Shown in pieces: positions 1 through 8,456 of a DNA stretch of 64,000 nt. Where the stretch lies: the NCBI GenBank assembly GCA_027490955.1, contig JAIXXB010000004.1, positions 62,001 to 126,000 on the forward strand. Reading direction: 5' to 3'. The DNA is from Rhodobacter sp. Its GTDB lineage: Bacteria > Pseudomonadota > Alphaproteobacteria > Rhodobacterales > Rhodobacteraceae. Under the pieces are notes generated by a model that did not search any database, was not told the DNA's origin, and was given only the letters and a program-made list of their open reading frames with translations. Each line of letters starts with the position of its first letter. Position 1 is the stretch's first letter. The position numbers and the translations under genes were made by a program.

Positions 1-1
1 G

Positions 2-64
2 GACGAGGCATCGCAGCGGTTGGTATCCTTTCGCGAATTGCGCCACATCGCACAGGCGCAATAG
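2..64 (+). CDS. C-terminal end of an unidentified upstream gene (partial)
   Basis: An open frame enters from the left edge and stops at TAG 62-64. The visible tail is about 20 residues and ends FRELRHIAQAQ. It is basic and polar, like an ordinary protein C-terminus, and it lies 66 bases before purC on the same strand. This is too short to assign to a family, and it could be a chance open frame. Confidence 0.35.
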   Translation, partial: DEASQRLVSFRELRHIAQAQ

Positions 65-130
65 GCGCGGTTGGTTGACAGTGGGGGCCATGCGCCCTAT
101 CGCCGTGCCAGCACAATGGAGCGGCCTGCC

Positions 131-1117
131 ATGCCCGATTTCCCCCTTGATATGACGCGCGTGCTGGATCACGCCCGCATCAGCGAATTGTCCAACCCCT
201 ATTTCGGCAAAGTGCGTGATTGTTATGATTTGCCAGCGGGCGGCGGCCAACCTGCGCGGCGCATCTTAATCTCGTCCGATCGGATTTCAGCCTTTGACCG
301 CATTTTGGCGGCGATCCCCTTTAAAGGCCAAGTGCTGACGCAAATGGCGCGCTATTGGTTCGATCATACGGCAGATATTTGCCCCAATCATGTGCTATCT
401 TACCCAGACCCAAATGTGGTGATTGGTCGGCACTTATCAATCTTGCCCGTCGAAATTGTGGTGCGCGGGTATCTGGCTGGCACAACGTCAACTTCGATTT
501 TAACGCAGTATAAGGCTGGGGTGCGCCAGATGTATGGCCACCTTCTGCCCGATGGTCTGCGCGACAATCAGGCCCTGCCGCATGCGATCATCACCCCGAC
601 ATCCAAAGAATTTGACGGCGGCCATGATGCGCCGCTGACCCCAGATCAGATTATCGCCCAAGGTCTGCTCACCCCTGCACAATGGGATCAGGTATCAAAC
701 TATGCGCTGGCCCTGTTTGCGCGCGGGCAGAACATGGCCGCGAAACAAGGGTTGATTCTGGTCGATACCAAATACGAATTTGGTATCGATGAGACCGGCC
801 TCATGTTGCTGGCCGATGAAATCCACACCCCCGATTCCAGCCGCTATTGGATTGCGGCAGGTTATGAGGCTGCGTTCACCGCAGGCACCCGCCCGCCCAG
901 TTTTGATAAGGATGTCATCCGCGCATGGGTCGGGGCGCGCTGCGATCCCTATGTGGGCCCAATTCCAGACATCCCCGCCGAAATGATCACACAAACCGCG
1001 CAGACCTATATCGCCGCCTATCAGGCAATTACGGGGCAAGCCTTTGTGCCAGACATGCAGGGCGAAACCCCATTGGCCCGTATTCGCGCCAATCTGGCAG
1101 AATTTTTCGCCGCATAG
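131..1117 (+). CDS. purC: Phosphoribosylaminoimidazole-succinocarboxamide synthase (long form)
   Basis: This enzyme makes SAICAR from CAIR, aspartate and ATP in cytoplasmic purine biosynthesis. Family signatures are visible: GKVRDCYDL near the N-terminus, SSDRISAFD, the substrate-loop region [11 protein letters not shown], and [10 protein letters not shown] in the C-terminal half. At 328 residues it is the longer, yeast Ade1-like form rather than the compact form of about 240 residues. In-frame starts also exist at TTG 71 and ATG 116. I chose ATG 131 because GGAG at 118-121 sits 9 bases upstream of it and conserved sequence begins soon after. The next gene on this strand starts 64 bases downstream and is unrelated in pathway. 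Confidence 0.93.
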   Translation: MPDFPLDMTRVLDHARISELSNPYFGKVRDCYDLPAGGGQPARRILISSDRISAFDRILAAIPFKGQVLTQMARYWFDHTADICPNHVLSYPDPNVVIGRHLSILPVEIVVRGYLAGTTSTSILTQYKAGVRQMYGHLLPDGLRDNQALPHAIITPTSKEFDGGHDAPLTPDQIIAQGLLTPAQWDQVSNYALALFARGQNMAAKQGLILVDTKYEFGIDETGLMLLADEIHTPDSSRYWIAAGYEAAFTAGTRPPSFDKDVIRAWVGARCDPYVGPIPDIPAEMITQTAQTYIAAYQAITGQAFVPDMQGETPLARIRANLAEFFAA

Positions 1118-1160
1118 GCGGCCAATGTTTGCGCTAACATAGTGGGTAGTGTAAAGCTGC

Positions 1161-1173
1161 CCCAAAATTTGGG
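1161..1173. promoter_or_regulatory. Palindrome overlapping the sugar-kinase ribosome binding site
   Basis: CCCAAA-A-TTTGGG is a perfect 6-base inverted repeat around one central base. It ends in the GGGAGG ribosome binding site of the next gene. It could be a small operator or a translation-blocking element, but a chance palindrome of this size is possible. Confidence 0.3.
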
Positions 1174-1181
1174 AGGCTGTT

Positions 1182-2111
1182 ATGATTTTGTCCTGTGGCG
1201 AAGCCCTGATTGATATGTTGCCGCGCACCACCACGCTGGGCGAGCCTGCCTTTTCGCCCTATGCGGGGGGGGCGGTGTTCAACACGGCCATCGCGCTGGG
1301 GCGGCTTGGTGCGCCGTCGGCGTTTTTCTCGGGCATCTCCACCGATATGCTGGGCGAGATTTTGACCGATACTTTGGCCGCATCCAAAGTGACAACAGAC
1401 CTTTGCGCGCGGTCAAAGCGCCCCACGACTGTTGCCTTTGTCAAATTGGTAGACGGGCAGGCAAGCTACGCGTTTTACGATGAAAACACCGCAGGGCGGA
1501 TGCTGTCGCAAGACCAGTTACCCAGCCTGCCCGCCAGTATTTCAACGCTGTTCTTCGGCGGTATTTCTTTGGTCAATGACCCCGCCGCCGGCACCTACGA
1601 GGCGCTGCAATCGCGCGAGGCGGGCGGGCGCGTGATTATGATCGACCCCAATATTCGCCTTGGCTTTATCGCAGGGCAAGAGGACAGCTATCGCGCACGC
1701 ATCACGCGGATGGTGCAGCGCAGCGATATTGTCAAACTGTCGGACGAAGACCTGCATTGGTATGCGGGGGGCGGCGATTTGGCGGCGCTGGCGCGGGGCA
1801 TTTTGGCCAAGGGGCCAAAAGTCGTGTTCATCACCGAAGGGGCCAAAGGCGCGCATGCCATCACCGCAACCGAGAACCGATTCGTCGCCTCGCGCCGTGT
1901 CGAGGTGGTCGATACTGTGGGCGCGGGCGATACGTTTAATGCAGGTATTCTGGCCGCGCTGCACAGCCGCGGCGCGCTGACCAAGACAGGCGTGGCCAAC
2001 CTTGATGCTGCAACTTTGGATGCGGCGCTGGAATTGGGCACACAGGCTGCCGCCGTGACAGTGTCGCGCGCGGGGGCCAACCCGCCTTGGGCGCATGAGC
2101 TGACCGCCTAA
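1182..2111 (+). CDS. PfkB-family sugar kinase, probable fructokinase
   Basis: This is a ribokinase/PfkB-fold kinase that phosphorylates a sugar with ATP in the cytoplasm. The N-terminus [11 protein letters not shown] and the [15 protein letters not shown] region form the sugar-binding part. [12 protein letters not shown] near residue 250 carries the anion hole and catalytic aspartate (PfkB signature 2). Length (309 residues) is normal. The start is set by GGGAGG 7 bases upstream. Its TAA overlaps the ATG of dtd by one base, so the two are probably co-transcribed. Closest family resemblance is to fructokinases, but no fructose transporter or isomerase is adjacent, so the substrate is inferred. 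Confidence 0.85.
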   Translation: MILSCGEALIDMLPRTTTLGEPAFSPYAGGAVFNTAIALGRLGAPSAFFSGISTDMLGEILTDTLAASKVTTDLCARSKRPTTVAFVKLVDGQASYAFYDENTAGRMLSQDQLPSLPASISTLFFGGISLVNDPAAGTYEALQSREAGGRVIMIDPNIRLGFIAGQEDSYRARITRMVQRSDIVKLSDEDLHWYAGGGDLAALARGILAKGPKVVFITEGAKGAHAITATENRFVASRRVEVVDTVGAGDTFNAGILAALHSRGALTKTGVANLDAATLDAALELGTQAAAVTVSRAGANPPWAHELTA

Positions 2112-2554
2112 TGCGCGCGGTTTTACAGCGCGTCTCGCAGGCCAGCGTGACCATCGCAGGCACGACTGTGGGGCGCATTGACCAAGGCCTGCTGATTTTG
2201 GTCTGCGCCATGGCGGGTGATACGCCTGCCGAGGCAGACCGCCTTGCCGCCAAAATCGCCAAGCTGCGCATTTTCAAAGATGCCGAGGGCAAGATGAATT
2301 TGGCCGTAACAGATGCGGGCAATGCGGCGCTGATTGTCAGCCAATTCACCCTTGCGGCGGATTTGCGTGGCAACCGCCCTGGTTTTTCGCCCGCCGCCCC
2401 GCCCGATATCGGTAAAGATTTGTACCAGCATTTCTGCAGCCGAATCGCTGCGGCAGGTATAGCTGTGCAAACAGGGGTTTTTGGTGCAGATATGGATGTG
2501 ATGCTGCATAATGATGGCCCTGTCACCATTTGGCTGGATACAGACAGCCTCTAG
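2111..2554 (+). CDS. dtd: D-aminoacyl-tRNA deacylase
   Basis: Dtd hydrolyses D-amino acids, and misloaded glycine, from tRNA, protecting translation. The 147-residue length and the family motifs are intact: the N-terminus [13 protein letters not shown], the active-site stretch [16 protein letters not shown], and [11 protein letters not shown] at the C-terminus (the Gly-cisPro-type region of the family is NxGPVT). It starts inside the stop codon of the sugar kinase (TAATG), which suggests translational coupling although the functions are unrelated. Cytoplasmic homodimer in known members. Confidence 0.95.
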   Translation: MRAVLQRVSQASVTIAGTTVGRIDQGLLILVCAMAGDTPAEADRLAAKIAKLRIFKDAEGKMNLAVTDAGNAALIVSQFTLAADLRGNRPGFSPAAPPDIGKDLYQHFCSRIAAAGIAVQTGVFGADMDVMLHNDGPVTIWLDTDSL

Positions 2555-2605
2555 CGCCACATCCCGTTGACATCAGCAAAGAATTAACGCTTGTGCGGCA
2601 GAATT

Positions 2606-2625
2606 GAATTGATTGTTTTCAATTC
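2606..2625. promoter_or_regulatory. Inverted repeat upstream of the DUF6478-type gene
   Basis: GAATTGA and TCAATTC form a perfect 7-base inverted repeat around a 6-base loop, 36 bases before the gene at 2662. A TTGACA at 2571-2576 could be a -35 element, but no clear -10 follows. The repeat may be an operator or a leader hairpin; the sequence alone does not decide. Confidence 0.35.
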
Positions 2626-2661
2626 GGGAACAATGTTATCGCAAAGAGTTTTGGGCATCCT

Positions 2662-3435
2662 ATGGCGTCTGCGCTGAAAAAAATCATGGACCGCGTCAAC
2701 CAACGACGCAGCCTGCGCCGCTGGGCCGCCCATGCGGGCGAGGTGAAAACCGCGCCTCTTTCGCAGGTGCGCGGGATGTATGCGCAGGCAGCGGCGCTGC
2801 GCCGTCTACTTGACCGCGTGATCCATCAATCTGAACAGCGGCTTGCCCTGCCCAGTATCGGCAGCAATGTGATTCGCCGCCAGATGGGCACAGATTGGGC
2901 ATGGCGGCCCGATCTGTGGCTGGGCCCTGTGGCCACGATGGGCTATGCAGCCATTGCCAACCGCACCCAAATTTGCGCAGGCGCAACAGTGTATCACGAT
3001 TGCAAACGCTCTGAACTGACGGCGCGCCAAATCCGCAATACACGCGAATCTGACATTGCCCCATTTGGCTTTCGTTTGGATGTGTTCCGCTTTGACGGCT
3101 CTTTCCTATCACTGGCGCTGGATTTCCCGCCCGAGGCAGCCGATGGGCTGAAACAAAAACATATCATCCGCGTGGATGTGATTGCCGAAATGGAAAAACC
3201 ACTGGAAATTTTCGCGCGGCTGAATGTGAAACATGGCCCGAACGTGGAAACAATCGTGCGCGAAATGCCCCTAAACGAAGAAGAGGTCATGGTGGAATTT
3301 GACCTTGGCTATTCCAAAATCAACGAAAAGCGGGTCGAGAAAATTTGGCTGGATCTTATCTTTGAGGGGCCAGAAATGAACCAAATCATTCTGCGTGATG
3401 TCACGCTTACGCGCCGCCCACGCGCCGAACTTTAG
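2662..3435 (+). CDS. Conserved Rhodobacterales protein, DUF6478-like
   Basis: The 257-residue soluble protein has no signal peptide or membrane segment. A basic N-terminal third (QRRSLRRWAAHAGEVK) is followed by a beta-rich remainder with the stretch WAWRPDLWLGP near residue 79, and an acidic C-terminal part. I recognise it as the family annotated DUF6478 in Rhodobacteraceae, for which no function is established. Nine bases separate it from the next gene, which therefore probably shares its mRNA. No catalytic motif was visible to me, so no biochemical role is proposed. Confidence 0.7.
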   Translation: MASALKKIMDRVNQRRSLRRWAAHAGEVKTAPLSQVRGMYAQAAALRRLLDRVIHQSEQRLALPSIGSNVIRRQMGTDWAWRPDLWLGPVATMGYAAIANRTQICAGATVYHDCKRSELTARQIRNTRESDIAPFGFRLDVFRFDGSFLSLALDFPPEAADGLKQKHIIRVDVIAEMEKPLEIFARLNVKHGPNVETIVREMPLNEEEVMVEFDLGYSKINEKRVEKIWLDLIFEGPEMNQIILRDVTLTRRPRAEL

Positions 3436-3444
3436 GAAAACCGC

Positions 3445-3807
3445 ATGGCAAGTTTCACCAAAACCCGTTTGCGCGCTGGTATCTGGCAAGGTGTTCTGAC
3501 CCTAGCCGAAGGCGAGGCACCCGAGATTGACGTGATGCATCTGGAATCACCCGTGCAGGGGGTAACGGTGAAGCCCTTGCAAGAAAATGATTTTTTGGTG
3601 TCAGTGCCAATACCGTTGCGGACGCTGAATGACGGGGTTCAAAGTTTCGTGGTGCAAAGCGCAAAAACAGGCGACACGCTGGCCAGCTTTGCGATTATCG
3701 CGGGCAGCGCGCTGGACGAAGATTTGCGCGCCGAAATCGACCTTTTGCGCGCGGAGTTGGATTTGCTGAAACGCGCGTTTCGGCGGCATTGCGTGGAAAC
3801 GGCCTAG
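3445..3807 (+). CDS. Small conserved hypothetical protein
   Basis: A 120-residue acidic, soluble protein. The first two thirds are predicted beta-rich (VMHLESPVQGVTVKPL). The last third is a heptad-like amphipathic helix, LRAEIDLLRAELDLLKRAF, which suggests a short coiled coil and self-association. It lies 9 bases downstream of the DUF6478-type gene, so the two are likely partners in one transcript. The gene ends 5 bases before the convergent TIGR02186 gene. I do not recognise a named family. Codon usage looks like that of its neighbours. Confidence 0.7.
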   Translation: MASFTKTRLRAGIWQGVLTLAEGEAPEIDVMHLESPVQGVTVKPLQENDFLVSVPIPLRTLNDGVQSFVVQSAKTGDTLASFAIIAGSALDEDLRAEIDLLRAELDLLKRAFRRHCVETA

Positions 3808-3812
3808 GCGCG

Positions 3813-4571
3813 CTATCTGCGCCAGATTCGGAACATCTCGGATGCGCCCCAGCCAGCAACCGCGGCCAATAGCAGCGACAAGATACCATATAGCAGCGGT
3901 TGGCGATGGGCCATATTGCTTAACTGACGCTCGATCCCCGTTTTGCGCACGTCGATGGTTTGCTCTTTGGTATCAATCACGCGGCCACCGCGCAGCAAAA
4001 ACATACGCACAGTAAAATCGCCCTCGGTCAAGTTGGCGGGCAGGGCAAAATCAGCACGAAAAAGGGTGTCTTCAGCCAGTTTCACCCCGCTGTGCTGGGT
4101 CACATAATTGCCCTTTGCGCTGCCAATCCGCTGGGTCGCCTGCAAAAAGTCGGCAAAATCCATCGCATCGCCAGTGATCTTGGTCACAGACATGCGGCGT
4201 TCAAGGCTGATCTGATGTTTCAAATCATCATCGGGCGATAGGATCTGATCCAGCGCACCCGAACTGGCGATGGCAAAATAACTGGGCACTTCGGCCAGAT
4301 CAACCGCAGCCCTGTTGACCCAAATGCCAAAAATGCGCTCTTTGCGCCGCACTGTTACAGGGCCAGAGGGGCCTTCCAGCGTGACAATCACATCCAAGGG
4401 CGGGGTTTGCGGTGCAGGGCTGTTGCGCCGCACGGCCCCATAGACCAGAATATCCGACCCCGTAAAATCGGCAGTGATCTGCACATCGTCGCGCGACAGA
4501 CCCGTCACCAGCGATTCTTCTGCCAAGGCAGGGCCAACAGACAGGGCAAGTGCGAAAAACAACGCCCTCAT
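3813..4571 (-). CDS. TIGR02186 family membrane-anchored periplasmic protein
   Basis: The 252-residue protein has a signal peptide (MRALFFALALSVGPALA), a large periplasmic beta-rich domain, and a C-terminal membrane helix near residues 226-247 (LLYGILSLLLAAVAGWGASE) ending in a short basic tail. This matches the TIGR02186 family, which in alphaproteobacteria is usually encoded next to a TauE/SafE exporter. That pairing holds here: the start codon overlaps the stop of the upstream exporter gene by 4 bases. The function is unknown; a role as an exporter partner is inferred from the conserved linkage. Confidence 0.8.
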   Translation of the reverse strand: MRALFFALALSVGPALAEESLVTGLSRDDVQITADFTGSDILVYGAVRRNSPAPQTPPLDVIVTLEGPSGPVTVRRKERIFGIWVNRAAVDLAEVPSYFAIASSGALDQILSPDDDLKHQISLERRMSVTKITGDAMDFADFLQATQRIGSAKGNYVTQHSGVKLAEDTLFRADFALPANLTEGDFTVRMFLLRGGRVIDTKEQTIDVRKTGIERQLSNMAHRQPLLYGILSLLLAAVAGWGASEMFRIWRR

Positions 4572-5491
4572 GGCAGCACCAATCGGGTGACAGAATACAG
4601 CTCGGCTGGCATCAGCAGCAAATCAAGCGCGATCTTGATGCTGACGGCCAGTACAAGCATGGCAAGCAAGATGCGCAACTGTTCAGGTTTCAGGCGCGTT
4701 GACATGCGCGATCCAATCTGCGCGCCAATCACCCCCCCAACGATCAAGACAAAGGCCAGCATCATATCGACTGTCTGGCTGTTGACGGCATGCATGATGG
4801 TCGTAAAGCCTGTCACAAAAATGATTTGAAACAGCGATGTGCCAACCACAACCTTGGTCGGCATGCCAAGCAGGTAAATCATCGCGGGCACCAAAATGAA
4901 CCCGCCGCCCACGCCCATAATGGCTGACAAAACCCCAACGCAGGCCCCCAGTGCCAGCGGCGGCAAAACCGAAATGAACAAGCCCGATTTGCGAAATTTT
5001 ACCTTAAAGGGCAGGCTGTGCATCCAACTGTGTTGATGTGCGCGGCGGATTTGCTGCGCGCCCTGACGCTGGCTGCGCCAAATCGCACGGGCCGATTCCC
5101 AAAACATGGTCACGCCAATAAAGCCCAAGAAAAACACATAGGAAAGCTGAACAAAAACATCGACTTGGCCCAAGGCCGTCATATAGGCGAAAATCTGAAC
5201 GCCGATGAAACTGCCGATCATACCGCCAATCAGCAGCACCGATCCCATGACAAAATCCACCCCTTTGCGCCGCAATTGCGCCAGCACACCCGAGATGGAC
5301 GACGCAACCACTTGATTCGCGCCCGTGGCCACAGCCACGCCAGGTGGCACGCCAATGAACAGCAAAAGCGGGGTAATCAAAAACCCGCCGCCCACACCAA
5401 ACATGCCCGAAAGAAACCCCACCAACCCGCCAAGGCCCAGCAGCAAAAACAAATTCACAGAGACTTCGGCAATGGGCAGATAAATTTGCAT
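4568..5491 (-). CDS. TauE/SafE family sulfite/sulfonate exporter-like permease
   Basis: A polytopic inner-membrane protein of 307 residues with about eight hydrophobic segments. It carries the duplicated family motif: FLSGMFGVGGGFLITPLLL in the first half and a second GVLSAIMGVGGGFILVPAM after a cytoplasmic basic loop of about 40 residues (RRAHQHSW). Family members move anions such as sulfite, sulfoacetate or other organosulfur compounds, but the substrate cannot be read from sequence. It is translationally coupled to the TIGR02186 gene downstream, and no sulfur-oxidation gene lies nearby. Confidence 0.88.
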   Translation of the reverse strand: MQIYLPIAEVSVNLFLLLGLGGLVGFLSGMFGVGGGFLITPLLLFIGVPPGVAVATGANQVVASSISGVLAQLRRKGVDFVMGSVLLIGGMIGSFIGVQIFAYMTALGQVDVFVQLSYVFFLGFIGVTMFWESARAIWRSQRQGAQQIRRAHQHSWMHSLPFKVKFRKSGLFISVLPPLALGACVGVLSAIMGVGGGFILVPAMIYLLGMPTKVVVGTSLFQIIFVTGFTTIMHAVNSQTVDMMLAFVLIVGGVIGAQIGSRMSTRLKPEQLRILLAMLVLAVSIKIALDLLLMPAELYSVTRLVLP

Positions 5492-5558
5492 AACCGCAGG
5501 CCTGTGTGGGGTGTTGAGTCTGGTGTGCGGCTTTTTATTCCGCGCGTCAATTCACTTT

Positions 5559-6365
5559 CTAGAATGCATGACGTCGCAGAAATGCGCGTAGGATTTTTTC
5601 CAGCTTGGCCGCACCCAAAGGGGCCATTGCCTTGGTATGTTCATGGCTGATCTGCTCGCTTGACATGCCAGCGGCCATGTTGGTGATGGTTGAAATGGCC
5701 GCAACCCGCAGGCCCAAAAACCGCGCCAAGATCACCTCGGGCACAGTGGACATGCCCACCGCATCGCCGCCCAAAATCTTGATTGCGCGAATTTCGGCAG
5801 GGGTTTCAAAACTGGGCCCCGAATACCATGCGTAAATGCCTTCGGGCAGGGCAATATCCAGTGACTGCGCGGCGGCGCGTAAACTGGCGCGCAAACTGGC
5901 ATCATGCGCCGTGGTCATCGGCACAAATCGGGCGTCGGTCTTTTCGCCAATCAACGGGTTTAGGCCCGAAAAATTGATGTGATCTGACAGCAGCATCAAA
6001 TCACCCGGCGCGATATCGGCGCGCAAACTGCCTGCGGCGTTGGTGGCAATCAAATCACCTGCGCCCAAATCGCGCAGCACCTCTAGGGCGGTGCGCATGG
6101 CCGATGGGTTGCCGTTTTCATAATAATGCTCGCGCGCACCAAAAATCGCAACGCGCACGCCTTCCAGATTGCCAATCACCAAATCGGGGTTATGGCCTGA
6201 CACTTGCGCATGGGGAAAGCCGTCTAAATCGCTGTAGGGGATCGACACGCCATCCACTGCCCCCGCCAAATGCCCAAGGCCAGAACCCAAGATAAGGCCC
6301 AGCTTCACAGGGGCATCGCCCGCGCGGGCGCGGATTTTGGCGGCGAGGTCAGCGCTCTTTGACAT
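5559..6365 (-). CDS. punA: Purine-nucleoside phosphorylase (trimeric type)
   Basis: The enzyme splits purine (deoxy)nucleosides with phosphate to the free base and (deoxy)ribose 1-phosphate. Family motifs are GSGLGHLAG (phosphate loop), HYYENG, TNAAGSL and YSGPSFETPAEI, typical of the mammalian-like PNP II class. Length is 268 residues. I placed the start at 6365 because GGAGGCGAG lies just upstream in the mRNA; a longer frame to 6407 would run further into the upstream permease gene. It already overlaps that permease by 17 bases, so salvage and nucleoside uptake appear to form one operon. Confidence 0.92.
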   Translation of the reverse strand: MSKSADLAAKIRARAGDAPVKLGLILGSGLGHLAGAVDGVSIPYSDLDGFPHAQVSGHNPDLVIGNLEGVRVAIFGAREHYYENGNPSAMRTALEVLRDLGAGDLIATNAAGSLRADIAPGDLMLLSDHINFSGLNPLIGEKTDARFVPMTTAHDASLRASLRAAAQSLDIALPEGIYAWYSGPSFETPAEIRAIKILGGDAVGMSTVPEVILARFLGLRVAAISTITNMAAGMSSEQISHEHTKAMAPLGAAKLEKILRAFLRRHAF

Positions 6366-7320
6366 AGGGCTCGCCTCCTGCGCGGGGCGGAATCGCCTTG
6401 CCCACAAATCCAGCCAGCACGATGACAGTCAAGATATAGGGCAGCGCATCCAAGAACGGGACAGGAATCGCCAAGCGCGTCATGCTTTCCACCACATCGG
6501 GGCGCAGGGCAAGGGCCTGCAAAAAGCCAAACAGCAGCGTAGCCCACAGTGCCTGCCACGGGCGCCATTTGGCAAAGATCAGCGCGGCCAGCGCGATATA
6601 GCCGCGCCCTGCCGTCATCTCGCGGCCAAAACCTGCTTGCAGCCCTGTCGACATATAGGCCCCCGCAAGCCCACACAAAACGCCCGCAATAATCACGGCG
6701 CTAAAGCGCAACCGCACCACCGATACGCCCGCTGTATCAACCGAGGCAGGGTTTTCCCCCACGGCGCGCAACCGCAGGCCAAAGCGCGTGCGAAACAACA
6801 CCCACCAAGATATCGGCACCAAGGCCAGCGCCACATAGACCAAAATCGTGTGGCCCGAAATCACCTCGGCATAAAACGGCCCCAAAATTGGGATGGCGCG
6901 CAGGGTCTCGGCCAGCGGCAATTCGATATTGGCAAAGCGCGCTGCACCTTCCAGCGGGGGTGTGCGCCCGCCTTGGCCAAACATACTTTCAGCAATCAAA
7001 ACTGTAATGCCAGAGGCCACGAAATTCAGCGCGACACCCGCGATCAGCTGATTGCCGCGAAAGGTGATCGAGGCCAGACCATGCACCGCCGCAAACAGCA
7101 GCGATCCCAAAATTGCCGCAAACAGGCCCAGCCAGACCGACCCCGTCACCGCAGCCACGGCCCCCGCGCTCATCGCGGCCATCAACATTTTACCTTCTAG
7201 GCCAATGTCAAAAATGCCAGCCCGTTCGGAAAACAGGCCCGCAAGACAGGCCAACAGCAAGGGGGTGGCAAACCGCAGGGCCGTGTCGCTGATTTGCAGA
7301 AAGGTTGCAAAATCCATCAC
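6349..7320 (-). CDS. Nucleoside ABC transporter permease (second subunit)
   Basis: A 323-residue inner-membrane protein of the BPD_transp_2 family, with about eight to nine helices and the family stretch ERAGIFDIGLEGKMLM near the N-terminus. It pairs with the permease encoded upstream (4-base overlap) and with the double ATPase and BMP-type binding protein of the same operon. The organisation matches the guanosine/nucleoside importers YufNOPQ and BmpDEFG. It overlaps the PNP gene downstream, supporting purine nucleosides as the substrate. Confidence 0.9.
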   Translation of the reverse strand: MMDFATFLQISDTALRFATPLLLACLAGLFSERAGIFDIGLEGKMLMAAMSAGAVAAVTGSVWLGLFAAILGSLLFAAVHGLASITFRGNQLIAGVALNFVASGITVLIAESMFGQGGRTPPLEGAARFANIELPLAETLRAIPILGPFYAEVISGHTILVYVALALVPISWWVLFRTRFGLRLRAVGENPASVDTAGVSVVRLRFSAVIIAGVLCGLAGAYMSTGLQAGFGREMTAGRGYIALAALIFAKWRPWQALWATLLFGFLQALALRPDVVESMTRLAIPVPFLDALPYILTVIVLAGFVGKAIPPRAGGEPYVKER

Positions 7321-8456
7321 GTCGCCCCTTTTTTGGCAAAGAACATCCCCATCAGCATCCGCACCATCTGATCCAGCGCGCCAGTGAACAAAATCACAAG
7401 TCCCTGCACCACAGTGCGCAACTCGATAGGAATATCGGTTTCCAGCCCCAGCGCCGCACCGCCTTGGAACAAAAAGCCAAACAAAACCGCCGCCAAGAAA
7501 ATGCCCAAGGGGTGGTTGCGCCCCATCAACGCCACGGCGATGCCAATAAACCCCGCCCCCGAGGCCGAGTTTTGCACCAACCGCTCTGCCTGCCCCATGA
7601 CATTGTTAATCGCCATCAATCCCGCCAGCGCGCCCGAAATCAGCATCGCAATCATGATGATTCGCAGCGGCGAGATGCCCGCATAAACCGCCGCCTTTTC
7701 CGATTTGCCAAAGGCGCGGATCGCATAGCCAAGGCGCGTGTGCCACAGCATCACCCAGACCAAAACACAGGCCAAAATGGCGATGAAAAAGGTCACATTC
7801 GCAGGCACTTGTTGATACAGCGGCAGGCCTTCGGCGTTCAGCCGTGGTTGGCCATCTGCACCAAAGCGCTGGAAAAGCCCTTGCAGAATGGGGATTTCCT
7901 GAAATTGCGGCAAATGCGCGCCGCTTGGGAAATTGGCCGAAGCAGGGTCCATCTGCCCATCAGGGCGCAGCACGTTCACCAGCAGGTAAATCATCAGCGC
8001 CGCTGCAATATAGTTAAACATGATGGTGGTGATCACGATATGGCTGCCACGTTTGGCCTGCAAATAGGCAGGAATGGCGGCCCATGCGGCACCAAACAGG
8101 GCTGCACCAAACATCGCCGCCACCAGCGCAATCGACCAATGCGGCCATGGTAAGGCGAGGCAAACCAGCGCCACGCCAAGCCCGCCCAATTGCGCCTGCC
8201 CTTCGCCGCCAATGTTAAACAGCCCCGCATGAAAGGCGACAGTCACCGCAAGCCCCGTGAAAATGAACGAGGTCGCATAATACAGCGTATAGCCCCAAGC
8301 ATAGCTAGACCCCAGCGCGCCGTTCACCATCACAGTCAGGGCCTGCATCGGGCTTTGACCAATGGCCAAAAGCACCCCCGCCGAAACCAACGCCGCCAGC
8401 GTCAGGCTGATCAAAGGCACAAGGCCGACATCGGCCCAAGTGGGAAGTTTTGTCAT
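7317..8456 (-). CDS. Nucleoside ABC transporter permease (first subunit)
   Basis: A 379-residue inner-membrane protein of the BPD_transp_2 family. The stretch FHAGLFNIGGEGQAQLG corresponds to the family's conserved cytoplasmic loop. A polar insert (residues about 165-205, rich in Pro, Gln and Asn) separates helices and probably faces the periplasm, as in YufP-like permeases. Its start overlaps the ATPase gene stop by 4 bases, and its end overlaps the second permease by 4 bases. Together the two permeases would form the membrane channel of the BMP-type importer. Confidence 0.9.
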   Translation of the reverse strand: MTKLPTWADVGLVPLISLTLAALVSAGVLLAIGQSPMQALTVMVNGALGSSYAWGYTLYYATSFIFTGLAVTVAFHAGLFNIGGEGQAQLGGLGVALVCLALPWPHWSIALVAAMFGAALFGAAWAAIPAYLQAKRGSHIVITTIMFNYIAAALMIYLLVNVLRPDGQMDPASANFPSGAHLPQFQEIPILQGLFQRFGADGQPRLNAEGLPLYQQVPANVTFFIAILACVLVWVMLWHTRLGYAIRAFGKSEKAAVYAGISPLRIIMIAMLISGALAGLMAINNVMGQAERLVQNSASGAGFIGIAVALMGRNHPLGIFLAAVLFGFLFQGGAALGLETDIPIELRTVVQGLVILFTGALDQMVRMLMGMFFAKKGAT

